A stretch of DNA of 64,000 nucleotides, taken from NCBI GenBank assembly GCA_905221605.1, contig CAJNDS010002257.1, positions 529,422 to 593,421 on the forward strand, read 5' to 3'. Numbering within the stretch: the first letter of the stretch is position 1; every line of letters starts with the position of its first letter. The stretch is from Symbiodinium natans. Lineage: Eukaryota > Sar > Dinophyceae > Suessiales > Symbiodiniaceae. This document shows positions 9,601 through 17,668 of this stretch, piece after piece. The notes under the pieces were generated by a model. The model was not told the DNA's origin. It searched no databases and saw only the letters and a list, made by a program, of their open reading frames with translations. Position numbers and translations under genes: made by a program.

Positions 9601-10201
9601 AGAGATCTCATGGGTTCGTTCGATCAATCTCTATGACAAGGTCCCAAGAGCGGAAGCAGAGAGCAGAGGCATCAGACCTCTGCCCATACGATGGGTGGAT
9701 GTCAACAAAGGCGACCGTGCGAACTACAATGTTCGCAGTCGTCTTGTGGGAAAGGAGTTGAAGGCTAAGACTAAGCATGCTTTGCTAGCTCACGAACCGT
9801 TTAGCGCCATGCCGCCATGGGAAATGGTCAAGTCACTCCTTTCGCTTCTGGTCAGTGATGGCGTTTCTTCCGAGTCCTTGGTTCTAGGCGTGTTTGACAT
9901 CAGTCGGGCCCATTTTATGGCTCCTGCAACTCGAGAGCTGTATGTGGAAATCCCGGATGAAGACAGAGGTCCCGGCGAAGAGAACCTTATAGGCAGACTG
10001 AATCGTAGCATGTATGGTTTCCGGGATGCTTCGCACAACTGGATGGAGGACTGGCAAGACTTGCTTCAAGAAGAGGGCTACAAGATTGGAGTTGCTAATC
10101 CTGCACTGTTCTGGAATCAGGCACTGTCGAGTCGTGGAGCAGTTCACGGCGACGACTTTTATGTTCTGGAACGGTTAGTGCAGTCGATCGTATGGCTGTA
10201 G
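6662..10201 (+). CDS. Copia-1 pol: integrase, methyltransferase-like module, reverse transcriptase
   Basis: 1179 residues from a GTG; the frame is open back to about 6524 and upstream residues look coding, so the true start is a fusion with gag. An integrase HHCC-like region (ENHAVYRPWCEVC) precedes a D,D35E triad at Asp156, Asp215 and Glu251. After a variable linker comes a methyltransferase-like module at about 700-850 (FVLDLTGPRV, then GSSRHDLSRLL where related proteins have a Pro-Pro-Cys motif, then FLHEHPAGATSW); the missing Cys suggests it is inactive. RT follows, with Asp1079 (FDISRAHFM) and the catalytic pair Asp1164-Asp1165 (VHGDDFYVL). The frame ends at 10201 with a frameshift; the RT C-terminus continues at 10192. 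Confidence 0.88.
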   Translation: MDKDLILGSRTTEAIFEDGSVETVEDDWTVRRTANKRLKAQWFGRTVFALRGEQATAAAAPERKEVRGWPDEEEEPGAAREAADSEPQEESEEFRKSRAAAEPTPEQRENHFLENHAVYRPWCEVCVKSLGLGTQHRRALKKEAVESSEGPRIFSDFFFMSTDEDSVPMLALKFSRSKRIAATALPRKGISELGCKFMSNFIKMTGVKRFVNFSDGEPAMKALKEESARKVADVEAISRECPVGDHQKNGEIESGVRELKRQMRAVRMSLEGRLGRALADDDPLLMWIPTFAGDCIAFHRRGADGKTPWERETGRKWRRPCLEFGEKVMMKEAYDRSSGPKRDWQARMIPVRYVGHHARTGAVMGLTSEGVKFGTGVSRLAASERWSTEGLEELRGLPWDLQPRLREARAVADAEGISVPRFPHLPAGSPAPRSFYVMREDVKPEKYGYTRGCKSCDNVMRTGQSDVAHNSECRERVFRLMERDESVRVKAYHNRVQEAEAKQQPQMPQQQAAAAAASEEQQLDSSTKDAGSRKRESAASEEVIESPSKRPVPASQWEQEGHGRYRKRQAELPAEVLQARASEALPSEVRTEPTAAEMATETSGPTPAESGPVSVEEFLKEEAVDIDSVVAYEAMGSAVELGEQKNELIAAASEQVRKVYEHEGISLSSKEVLQIAALQVGIAGCRVREVFSRDGLSRAAPHFGLRPGFVLDLTGPRVGGPNAGKQWCLDKDEDAAELQQLISDECPALLTGSSRHDLSRLLGVRQNAVGQEQAALRTDKAQKQFRACVKFYRKQHEEQRSFLHEHPAGATSWQDQDMLALQSLPGVYTVEGPTCYWNRSCKPGASQFGSLTKKNRFCGISRSKTKFVTNSRCLAEALKRACCDSLEVPWQRQLEFAEGLVGLSMSGHPKMVCTVLTGLREQMRQDGHLSDLDFKYGGPVPSQPTFEADNEALQEDYSKFFDNISGEELPPDLVTKARQEEISWVRSINLYDKVPRAEAESRGIRPLPIRWVDVNKGDRANYNVRSRLVGKELKAKTKHALLAHEPFSAMPPWEMVKSLLSLLVSDGVSSESLVLGVFDISRAHFMAPATRELYVEIPDEDRGPGEENLIGRLNRSMYGFRDASHNWMEDWQDLLQEEGYKIGVANPALFWNQALSSRGAVHGDDFYVLERLVQSIVWL

Positions 10202-10746
10202 CTTTGAAGTCCCGCTACTCAGTGCGTGAGAGCCACAGGCTTGGCTTCGGCGAAGGTTGCGCGCGGCATGCTACAATCTTGAACAGGGTCGTGAGCTTGG
10301 GAGAACTCAATGGCAGGCGCTATGTCCAGATCGAGCCGGACAAGCGTCATGTTGAGCTCATCGTGTCTTCGCTAGGGTTAGACAAGAGCAACACGAAAAG
10401 TGTAACTACACCGTCTGTCAAGCCCTCGGATGCTGAAGCTGCACAGTTTCAGCATGGCCCCAAGCTGTCTGCAAGTGAGACGTCACTGTACCGGTCGTGT
10501 GTCATGAGAGCCAGTTTCCTGAGCCAGGATCGTGCTGATCTGGGTGAGTCCGTGAAAGCCCTCGCTCAAGGCATGGCAGCGCCCACTCGTGCACACCTGC
10601 AAGCTTTGAAGCGCTTAGGGCGATTCTTGTTGCATCGCCCCACTGTTGCAGTCAGATTCTGGCAGCAAGCGTTCTGCCCTACTATCACTTGTATGGTGGA
10701 TTCAGACAACGCTGCAGATAGAATAACTCGCAAGTCAACTACGGGC
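10192..10746 (+). pseudogene. Copia-1 pol, RT C-terminus and start of RNase H
   Basis: Continues copia-1 pol after a frameshift near 10190. KPSDAEAAQFQHGPKLSA and SLYRSCVMRASFLSQDRADL belong to the RT/connection region, and VDSDNAADRITRKSTTG is the start of a copia RNase H (first catalytic Asp). Coding stops exactly at 10746, after the Gly codon GGC, where element A was inserted. It resumes in frame at 26271. Confidence 0.88.
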
Positions 10747-10836
10747 GTATCATGTACTTGTTCATGTATGTTTTATAAACTATGTTCGTGCGTCATTTTG
10801 GCTCAAGTGGTGCTTGCTAGCGAGAAAGTCAAGTTT
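10747..10836 (+). repeat. Element A, A1 repeat
   Basis: About 90 bases matching 25637-25728 apart from a 2-base indel (CTCAAGTGG here, CTCTAGAGTGG there). The two copies diverge completely after AAGTTT, so one of them has been rearranged. It contains CATTTTGGCTCAAG at 10794-10807, identical to the 3' part of the dinoflagellate spliced leader. Confidence 0.85.
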
Positions 10837-10972
10837 TTTGTCACATTTTTGCATGCATGTGAGTCGCATTTGCTTTGGTCGTCATACACTATTTTGCGGT
10901 AGCTTTGCATTTTACACTACCAGTTTTGAACCGTTCTCCGGGGGTGAGCGGGAACACTCCACAAGTGAGTGC

Positions 10973-11275
10973 ATGGAAGAGTCGTGTGCCCGACTTGACA
11001 GTTCGCCGGCACAGCTGCAGTTGCAAATCCACGAGTTGCGCAGCCAGATTGAGCATCTTAGATCTTATACGGCGTTTTTGGAGCAGCGCTTGCATCGTAT
11101 TGAGCAGGAAGATCAGAGGGTTCGCCGGGATCTGCGTGGCCAGAGGAGCACCTCTAGCATAGGCTGCCTTTCTGTTCGGCTCTTGCACCTTGAGAGTTGC
11201 TTCAGCTTTCTTGTGCGTGCAGTTCAGAGCTTCCCAAGGCCTCCAGGTTTTTGGCAAAGCTTGATTGAAGACTAG
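10973..11275 (+). CDS. Element A small coiled-coil protein
   Basis: 100 residues from an ATG at 10973, ending 11 bases before the recombinase ATG. Residues about 15-50 form a heptad-like pattern (LQLQIHELRSQIEHLRSY, then LEQRLHRIEQEDQRVRR), so a coiled coil is likely. I recognise no family. Element B has a small ORF in the same relative place (22945-23190, in its A2 repeat), which suggests a real conserved gene of these elements, perhaps a recombinase partner or a gag-like protein. Confidence 0.5.
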   Translation: MEESCARLDSSPAQLQLQIHELRSQIEHLRSYTAFLEQRLHRIEQEDQRVRRDLRGQRSTSSIGCLSVRLLHLESCFSFLVRAVQSFPRPPGFWQSLIED

Positions 11276-11286
11276 AGGGTTGTAGG

Positions 11287-12456
11287 ATGAAACGCCCGAC
11301 GGATCCTGATGATAAGCATTTCAGTAAGGCAAAGAGCAAGTGTGCACCACCACCCCTGGGGGGGCTTGCGCTACCAGTTGACAAACCTAAAGGAACCGCT
11401 CCCCCTCTGCCGTCAGCAGGTCTTGCCCAACCTTCGTACTCCCAGGGACGACGCATTGAGCCAGTTCCACGTGCCGGGCAACCTCTGCCCGTCCCTATTG
11501 TGGCGTCCAGCAGGAGCGATTGTGATTCCGATACTGAAGAAGAATCAGCCAGGCACTTTGCCAGGTTTCGGCAGTTTTCTGTAGAGTCCAACCAACAGCA
11601 GCAGAGTACTTCATCTCTCCTGTTGAAAGCTGTCTCGAAGCGAAAGCCCGCAAAGGCTGCCGATCCCCACCATCCCAAATTCCAGCAGATTGCAGGTTTC
11701 TCCCAGATGGCCTTGTCACTATTTTGGGGTGTTCTTGTTTTTATGGGTGATTGTAGTGGATTGTTCAAGCAGATCCAGTGGTCTGAATTCGCCAGTCATC
11801 ACACCTCGCGGATTCTTTCCGGGTATGCCACGAACACGGTGCTACGTTACCTGGCAGCTTGGTCACACTTTGTGGCGAACCTTGAAGGCCTAGGCCTCTG
11901 TTTTGGCAATCTTGATAGTGTTATGATGGCAGACATACTAGTCACCATGTCCCTTGAGAAGCATGGAGACCCTACTCTGGGTTCGAGCTGTTGCATGACA
12001 ATCAAAGCACTTCGTTGGCTATGCAAAGTCGCAGAATGCACAATCTTATCCTGCGCGTATGAAAAAGTGATTGATTCCTTTTTGAAGTCAAAAATTCCTC
12101 GTGAACGCCGTGAGAGTTTCCCACTACCCACTTGGGTGCTTCAGCTGTGGGAAAGGCGCATCTTGATGAAGCAGGCGTCACTTCTTGAAGTGGTTGTGCT
12201 TGGTGGTTTTTTGGTTGCTGCCTGGGGTTCATTGCGATTTGCAGATCTTCAACGCGTGGAGTGGAGTTCATTATCTTTTGACTTGCATGTCCTTCGTGGT
12301 ACGTGTTATGCGACCAAAACATGTCACACCGGGCAGCCCTGGGGCATCCTTGCGTCAGGTATTCTGTCTCGCGGGACGCATCGTTTCAACTTGATGGCAG
12401 TGATGATTTGCTTCAAAGCAGTAATGGGAGTTGGGAGGTCGCAGAAAATCAATTAG
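11287..12456 (+). pseudogene. Element A tyrosine recombinase, N-terminal half only
   Basis: 389 residues. Residues 1-130 are a Ser/Pro-rich leader. From about 175 the protein looks like a tyrosine recombinase: an alpha-helical core-binding domain (GYATNTVLRYLAAWSHFV, WLCKVAECTILSCAYEKVID), then WGSLRFADLQRVEW, where Arg317 has the position of the first catalytic Arg, then YATKTCHTG with the candidate Lys. The His-x-x-Arg/Lys, second His and Tyr motifs never appear: after about residue 355 the sequence degenerates and jumps to the post-recombinase tail. An internal deletion of 100 or more codons near 12345-12430 is inferred. It cannot recombine DNA as it stands. Confidence 0.75.
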
Positions 12457-12803
12457 TCACCCCTGATCCAGACACAGAGGCGCTGGACAAAGATCTCGTG
12501 TATCACTCTGACCCAGGATCTTCAGATGAGAGCGAGGAGGAACCTTCGGCACCCCCGGCCGAAGAGCACAACTTAGGTGAGCCCGATGAATTCTTGCTGG
12601 GCTCTTGCACCGCGGTGTTGCATGTGCTCTGCCCTTCAGATGCTTTGTCAGGCACTCTTGTCAATGGCACATATATGCGTGCAAAGTGTGGTGCCGCTCT
12701 TCCGGCCGATCGGCTCATGATCCACACGTCAGTGCCATCTTCGTGTCGGTTGTGCAGACGCGGTGCATGCTTGGCAGCTTTATCTTGTTTCTCCGAGGAG
12801 TGA
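12400..12803 (+). pseudogene. Element A recombinase C-terminal tail
   Basis: In a different frame from the recombinase above, this reads an acidic Ser/Asp/Glu stretch (SDPGSSDESEEEPSAPP) and then a Cys-containing end (SSCRLCRRGACLAAL). Element B has a similar tail after its recombinase Tyr region (SEEDNSESPSYW to HAYPQCSKCF, up to 17523). It is therefore probably the tail left after the deletion. Bases 12804-13174 show nothing further. Confidence 0.5.
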
Positions 12804-13174
12804 GCTTCAATGTTCGTGTCAGAAAAGTGTGTTTGTTGTTCTGCGTATGCATCAGTGAAACAGCAGTCTGTCATGTTGCACATGTTTACCAAGGGTTAGA
12901 TTGCTGCTATGATCTTGACATGATTCTTGGCGTTTCTGCAGGCAGGCGCTCGATTGGTCTAGCATATCCCCAAGCGAAAGATCTTTAGGAGCGTTGCGTC
13001 TTGCAAGGGTTTCACATGGGGTCAGGCGACGCCCTGGAAGTTTTGTACATTTCAGACATGTTGCTTAGCATAATGATCTAGCTCACGAGAACAAAGCTCT
13101 GTCATCCTATCCAGGTATCAAGAACTGTTCTAGCGCTAAACACCCACATTAGCCCTGCGTTATCTTTGCTTGAC

Positions 13175-14347
13175 ATGGCTGACTCCGAGTTGGAGAGTGC
13201 ACTGGCGAAGGAAGGCCTGGCAGCAGAGGTCATCAAAGTGGCCACGGAAGGGGGCTGGACAGCCTCGGCTTTTAAACACGTCGTTGAAACCCAGGCAGAA
13301 GTTGAGGGAGCCCTCCCCGAGATCTTCCCAGGTCAGATTTTGTCTCGGTTGCAGATTGCCCAAATCAAAGCAGCGTGGGCGGGCATGCCAGTCCATGCAG
13401 ATCCTACTTTGGAGACATGGGTAGAGAGTTTCGCTCCCAAAATTGCATCCACGAAGTTGTCCGACATGAAGCGCCAATTCCTTGCAAATTACCCAAGTGA
13501 GGTCTTGAATCCATCTACTCTACCCTCTTTGAGGCTGATTTCCCTCGCAGCCCATCAAGAGGCACGGTCGGAGTATAAATGGATAGCTTGGAAACATCGC
13601 ATGACGGAAGAGAAAGCTTCGGAGTTGTTGATTGCCCGACCCCACAAACAGCCCAAGCTCGAAATGCTGGGTCTCTCCAGCTTGCTCCTTGATGATCCGC
13701 CTACAATCGAAGTGACCGATGCCAACATGGGGATCAGTGGTATCCAGCGGATCTTGGCAGTGCATGACGTTGCGTTAGCCATGGTTGGCTCAGCTCACCT
13801 TGCCCGACTCAAAGCCTATAGCTGCAAGTTTGTCCAGCTTGTGTCCCAGCGTTTTGACCCAGCATCAGGATTGCGTGCACCGACAATTCTAGAAGCGCAA
13901 CAGGCAGATTGTCGGATCTGGCAGAGCATCCATTCTTTAGTCAGTGAGAAAGCTTGGAGCTTGAATGACGCGTTGCATGAGTTCACTGAAATCAGAGGTG
14001 AGCTTAGCACCTTGCTGCAGGCTCGTCCGAAAGCCTTGTTCATCCCCCGCGGCCCAGATCTCAAAGGCAAGGGCAAGCAGGTTGGTCAATGGAAAGGCTC
14101 GGGCAAGGGCCGGGGCAAGGAAAAGGGCGGTAAGCCCAAGGGAGCTCCAGGGAGACACATCACCTTCGTGAAAGAGATCCAAGTGGGATCTGAGAAGAAA
14201 GGGCTGTGTGTCCAGTGGCAGATTGGCCGCTGCACAAGGGGAGGCTCCTGCCCCTTTGTTCATGCATGTGCATACCCCAAGCAGGATGGATCAGCGTGCG
14301 GGAGCAAGTCGCACACAGCCTCGCAGCATGAGCAGACGCCTCACTGA
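13175..14347 (+). CDS. Element A gag-like protein with CCCH-type zinc finger
   Basis: 390 residues from an ATG at 13175 (MADSELESALAKEGLAA). The N-terminal 290 residues are mainly helical, with no domain I recognise; a Lys/Gly-rich basic tract follows at about 295-330. The C-terminus has a CCCH-like finger (CVQWQIGRCTRGGSCPFVH) and further Cys/His residues. A basic tract plus C-terminal zinc finger is typical of nucleocapsid-type gag proteins. It lies after the recombinase and 15 bases before pol. The frame is intact. Confidence 0.7.
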   Translation: MADSELESALAKEGLAAEVIKVATEGGWTASAFKHVVETQAEVEGALPEIFPGQILSRLQIAQIKAAWAGMPVHADPTLETWVESFAPKIASTKLSDMKRQFLANYPSEVLNPSTLPSLRLISLAAHQEARSEYKWIAWKHRMTEEKASELLIARPHKQPKLEMLGLSSLLLDDPPTIEVTDANMGISGIQRILAVHDVALAMVGSAHLARLKAYSCKFVQLVSQRFDPASGLRAPTILEAQQADCRIWQSIHSLVSEKAWSLNDALHEFTEIRGELSTLLQARPKALFIPRGPDLKGKGKQVGQWKGSGKGRGKEKGGKPKGAPGRHITFVKEIQVGSEKKGLCVQWQIGRCTRGGSCPFVHACAYPKQDGSACGSKSHTASQHEQTPH

Positions 14348-14362
14348 TTCGAACCTACCCTT

Positions 14363-16147
14363 GTGCCGTGGCAAAAATTCCCGAATTCAGATTCGCAGTC
14401 TACAGAGGTATCACCCCCAGATGCCCCGCATCCTTTGCAAGCTTACACTGAGCCAGTTCAGTCACACTCTTCGTCGCCTTGTATGTCAGTATCACCTCAA
14501 CAGCCTCTTTCAGCAAAGCACCAGGCGGGTGCAAGTCGTGTTGCTGGGTGTGATATCCATCAGGGCAACATCCCTTCACAACCCGTCTTGGGTGATGTCG
14601 CGTGCAACACACCTGGTCGTTCCAGGGGTGCGGTAACACCCGGGCAGGTGGGTGTTACACATGTCGCAGAAGAAAGTTCTTCATGCATACACGACTTTAA
14701 GTCCTGTCTTCAGGCATTACTTTCAGCCTCTTGGCCTCCACGCGTGCTTCCTGCCAGGAGCGTTACTTCAGCGGCTCCGGGGGAATCAGGATACTGGAAC
14801 TTTGGGGTGCGCCTAGGGAACCCTTCTGCCCGCTCATCAGTTACGGATGCACTCCCACAATTGTGTGCAAGCCTTAATGGCTTCCTGTGCCAACTGTTCC
14901 CAGGTGAGACTTGGAATGCCTTGTGTGTCAGCAGGAACATCTTGACGTCCCCGCACAAGGACACAGCAAATTTGCCGGGGTCGTCAAATTTGACAGTGGG
15001 TATAGGTTCGTACTCAGATGGAGGCCTTTGGGTTGAGGATCAAGCAGGCACTGTGCCGCAGTTCATCCCCAAGTTTGGGGTGACTCTCCCTGGCAAGGTT
15101 GTCAAAACGCATCATGCGCCATTTAAGTTCCCCGTGCACCTTTGGCATTGCACCCAACCATGGCTTGGCGATAGATGGGTGCTGACGGCCTTTACCCTCC
15201 CAGGCGTGTCAGGTGATACACTTAGGGATTTGGGGTTCCCTTGGCCCCAGCCACGAACCGTGCCCCCAGCACCGGTGCCTACACCCGACCATTGCCCTCC
15301 TACTCAGCAGGCAGTTCCTAGCTCCGGGGTTAATTGGGGAAAGCCTTCTCCAAAGGGGTTTGCGCACCACAGCTTGATTTTGCAGCCCCAAATACCTCGC
15401 CCACCACCGTCCTCGCCTGCCATAGTTCAATCAGCGCTGCAGCAGTCTTCAAGGATCTTCCTGGACATTTGTTCGGGCGCGGAGAAGCCTCTATCTTCAG
15501 CGGTGCAGGAGTTAGGTTTCCCGACACTTGCAGTTGATATCCTGTTGGATAGCAGCATGGACATTCTCGATAATACCTTTTTCGAGCAGCTCTTGTTCAT
15601 CTGTGGCTCAGGTGTTGTGGGGTATTGTGCGGCATCCCCCTGCTGCTCAGAATACTCCCGCCTGAAACTCTTTGGAGGTCCGCCCTTTGCCATCCGCACA
15701 CCAACCCAGCTAGGGGGCCTGGAGAATCTACCCCCATCAGCTCAGGCTCGTATACAAACAAGTCACGAGATGCTTTTTAGGGCGTGCAAATGTCTTCAAG
15801 TAGTCCATGGGGCCGGGGGCCATGGCCATTTGGAGCAACCTTCAGGTGCTATGTCTTGGGACGAATCGTGCGTTCAGGGCTGGTTGCACTGTGGGTCCAC
15901 AGCCCTCATTGTCCTCCCGGCCTGTGCATTCGGGGAGAACTGGGCAAAAACTTGGTTGTTTGCATCGAGCTTTCAAGCCCTGTCCGTGATGGGACAGACG
16001 TGTCAACACGGACGCAATGCACATGAGTCCGTGCAGGGACGTGAGAGTGATGGTTCGTTCAAAAGTCGTAAGACGGCTAAGTACCCTCAATGCCTGGCTG
16101 AAGAATTCGTTGCACATCAGGCCGCTTCTTGCAGGTGCACAGATTGA
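14363..16147 (+). CDS. Element A pol N-terminal part: dioxygenase-like and methyltransferase-like domains
   Basis: 594 residues; the true start may be an upstream fusion. Residues about 140-280 carry a 2-oxoglutarate/Fe(II) dioxygenase pattern: SPHKDTANLPGSSNLTVG (His198, Asp200), GGLWVED, LWHCTQPW (His262), DRWVLTAF. Residues about 365-560 look like a class I methyltransferase: FLDICSGAEKPLSSAV (motif I-like, Asp368) and GYCAASPCCSEYSRLKL (Cys427/Cys428, where cytosine methyltransferases have Pro-Cys). Both assignments are by motif only. The frame is lost near 16110, where GSFKSRKTAKYPQ and LAEEFVA give way to the next frame. RT and RNase H follow at 16110-16532 and 23526-25421. Confidence 0.7.
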   Translation: MPWQKFPNSDSQSTEVSPPDAPHPLQAYTEPVQSHSSSPCMSVSPQQPLSAKHQAGASRVAGCDIHQGNIPSQPVLGDVACNTPGRSRGAVTPGQVGVTHVAEESSSCIHDFKSCLQALLSASWPPRVLPARSVTSAAPGESGYWNFGVRLGNPSARSSVTDALPQLCASLNGFLCQLFPGETWNALCVSRNILTSPHKDTANLPGSSNLTVGIGSYSDGGLWVEDQAGTVPQFIPKFGVTLPGKVVKTHHAPFKFPVHLWHCTQPWLGDRWVLTAFTLPGVSGDTLRDLGFPWPQPRTVPPAPVPTPDHCPPTQQAVPSSGVNWGKPSPKGFAHHSLILQPQIPRPPPSSPAIVQSALQQSSRIFLDICSGAEKPLSSAVQELGFPTLAVDILLDSSMDILDNTFFEQLLFICGSGVVGYCAASPCCSEYSRLKLFGGPPFAIRTPTQLGGLENLPPSAQARIQTSHEMLFRACKCLQVVHGAGGHGHLEQPSGAMSWDESCVQGWLHCGSTALIVLPACAFGENWAKTWLFASSFQALSVMGQTCQHGRNAHESVQGRESDGSFKSRKTAKYPQCLAEEFVAHQAASCRCTD

Positions 16148-16532
16148 ACACACTATTGCCACCGCGTCGGCTTTAGTACCTGTCAAGGCCCTGGATGTTG
16201 GACCGTGGGTAATCCACGATGGGGCAGGTCGCCACTCTTGTGGGGATTGGAGCACACCATTGTGCCAGGACAAGCTTAAAAATCTTCGGACATACCTTTT
16301 GGGGAAAGTTTGTGACATGCAGGGCCCCAAACGCCTGCTTGCTAAAGCCACTTGGCCTAATCCTGAACCCCTTTTCACCGCGTCGGAGGTGCAAGATGCG
16401 CGCAAAGACTTCTTCTCCTGCTTAGGTGTGGCGACAGATGCAAATACATGGAAGGTCCGTGAGCATCAACCCTTGTATCTGCATGCGCTTGAGGCACTTG
16501 CCTGTTTTTGTGGTGATCCGGATGTGAGTCTT
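16110..16532 (+). pseudogene. Element A pol, linker before RT
   Basis: Continues pol after a frameshift: HIRPLLAGAQIEHTIATA, then VGPWVIHDGAGRHSCGDW and ALEALACFCGDPDVSL. Segments of this form stand just before RT in related dinoflagellate polyproteins. It ends with the codon CTT at 16530-16532, where element B is inserted, and continues in frame at 23526 with TGC (VSL-CKSLLQGVPTGY). Confidence 0.75.
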
Positions 16533-16779
16533 GTATCGTTCTTCGAATGCCTGGAGAAGATAGAGCTTTATTGTTCAAAGGAAACAACATCAAAATGTTG
16601 TGGTGAACAAAACATTTGATTGTTGTTTCAGTGCTTGCCTTTTTGCACAACTTATTTCTAATGCTTGATCAGTTTTATGCTTGTTCATGCAGGATTTGTA
16701 TTTACTTATACACCCGTCGCAGCGGGACCTCTCAAAGGGCAGGATGCCCGGAAAGTGCTCTTAGAAGCTGATAGATTGT
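16533..16779 (+). repeat. Element B, A1 repeat (truncated)
   Basis: 247 bases matching 22456-22702 by eye. The match ends abruptly at GATAGATTGT, where recombinase coding sequence begins, which marks the deletion junction. Bases 16568-16579 (TTATTGTTCAAA) are the reverse complement of the last 12 bases of the element. Confidence 0.9.
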
Positions 16780-17523
16780 GTGATTCCGGGAATTGGTATT
16801 GCTAAAGTCCCGTTGGGACAACTACTGCTGGAGTTGAGAGATGAAGCTGGGTTGCCGAATGATGGGATTGATGTCCCTTTCCTGCCGGCCCCTCGGCCTG
16901 ATGGTAGTTGGTCTTCGGACCCCCTGTCATCTAGTGAAGTGACTCGCTGGCTGCGTTTTCTACTCCCTCGTCCTGATTCAGAAAAGCCATTGTCTAGTCA
17001 TTCTCTCAAGGCGACCACCCTCGTATGGTGCTCCAAATTCGGCATGCTGAGGGAGACTAAGCGCGTTCTTGGTCATCACGCTGACGCTGCCACAGGATCA
17101 GACGCGGTGTACGGTCGGGAGCTGCAGAGTGCTGCGTTGCGCGAGTACATCATTATCCTGGAAGCGGTTGCGTCAGGAAAATTTTTTCCTGACCAAACTA
17201 GGAGCGGCCATTTTGCTCAAGGCTGGAACCGTCAAAAGATCATGGAGTCTGCGGCGGTTGCACCTGGAGATGATGAAACCAGTCAGGGGGACACGCCCGA
17301 CGATCAGGACGCTGCTTTGGCTGTAGTTTCAGATGCTTCCGATTCGGAGGAGGATAATTCGGAGAGCCCCTCGTACTGGGCTCACCCTACAAGTCAGGTC
17401 TTGCACAGAACCACACTTGGGTCTGCTTTGTTTTTGTGCGGTAGAGCTTTTGGAGATCACTACCGCCGAGTCCCTATGGTCAGGGCACATGCTTACCCAC
17501 AGTGTTCTAAATGTTTCTCTTAG
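16780..17523 (+). pseudogene. Element B tyrosine recombinase, C-terminal half only
   Basis: 247 residues. LSSHSLKATTLVWCSKFGM supplies the His-x-x-Arg/Lys motif (as HSLK), RVLGHHADAATG the second His, and DAVYGRELQSAALREY the candidate catalytic Tyr, in the usual order and spacing for tyrosine recombinases. An acidic tail with a Cys pair follows (HAYPQCSKCFS). The N-terminal core-binding domain and first Arg are missing: the frame begins right at the A1 deletion junction (16779/16780). Together with the N-terminal half in element A this shows what a complete protein would contain. Bases 17524-17668 hold nothing else visible. Confidence 0.78.
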
Positions 17524-17668
17524 AGCCAATTTCCCCTAATGGAGAAGTGGTGAGTACGAGCGTAGTTGGAAAACAGCAGGGTGAGTTTGCCGTCATGCCA
17601 GCTCGCAGACTCGGGTGTGAGGTCTCTGTTTGTGAGTGTTTGTTTGGCTCGTACAGCTTGTAGCGGCC

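Noticed and set aside
17208-17225. Second spliced-leader-like match (GGCCATTTTGCTCAAGG)
   Set aside because: Lies inside recombinase coding (SGHFAQGW) and lacks one G of the leader; likely chance.
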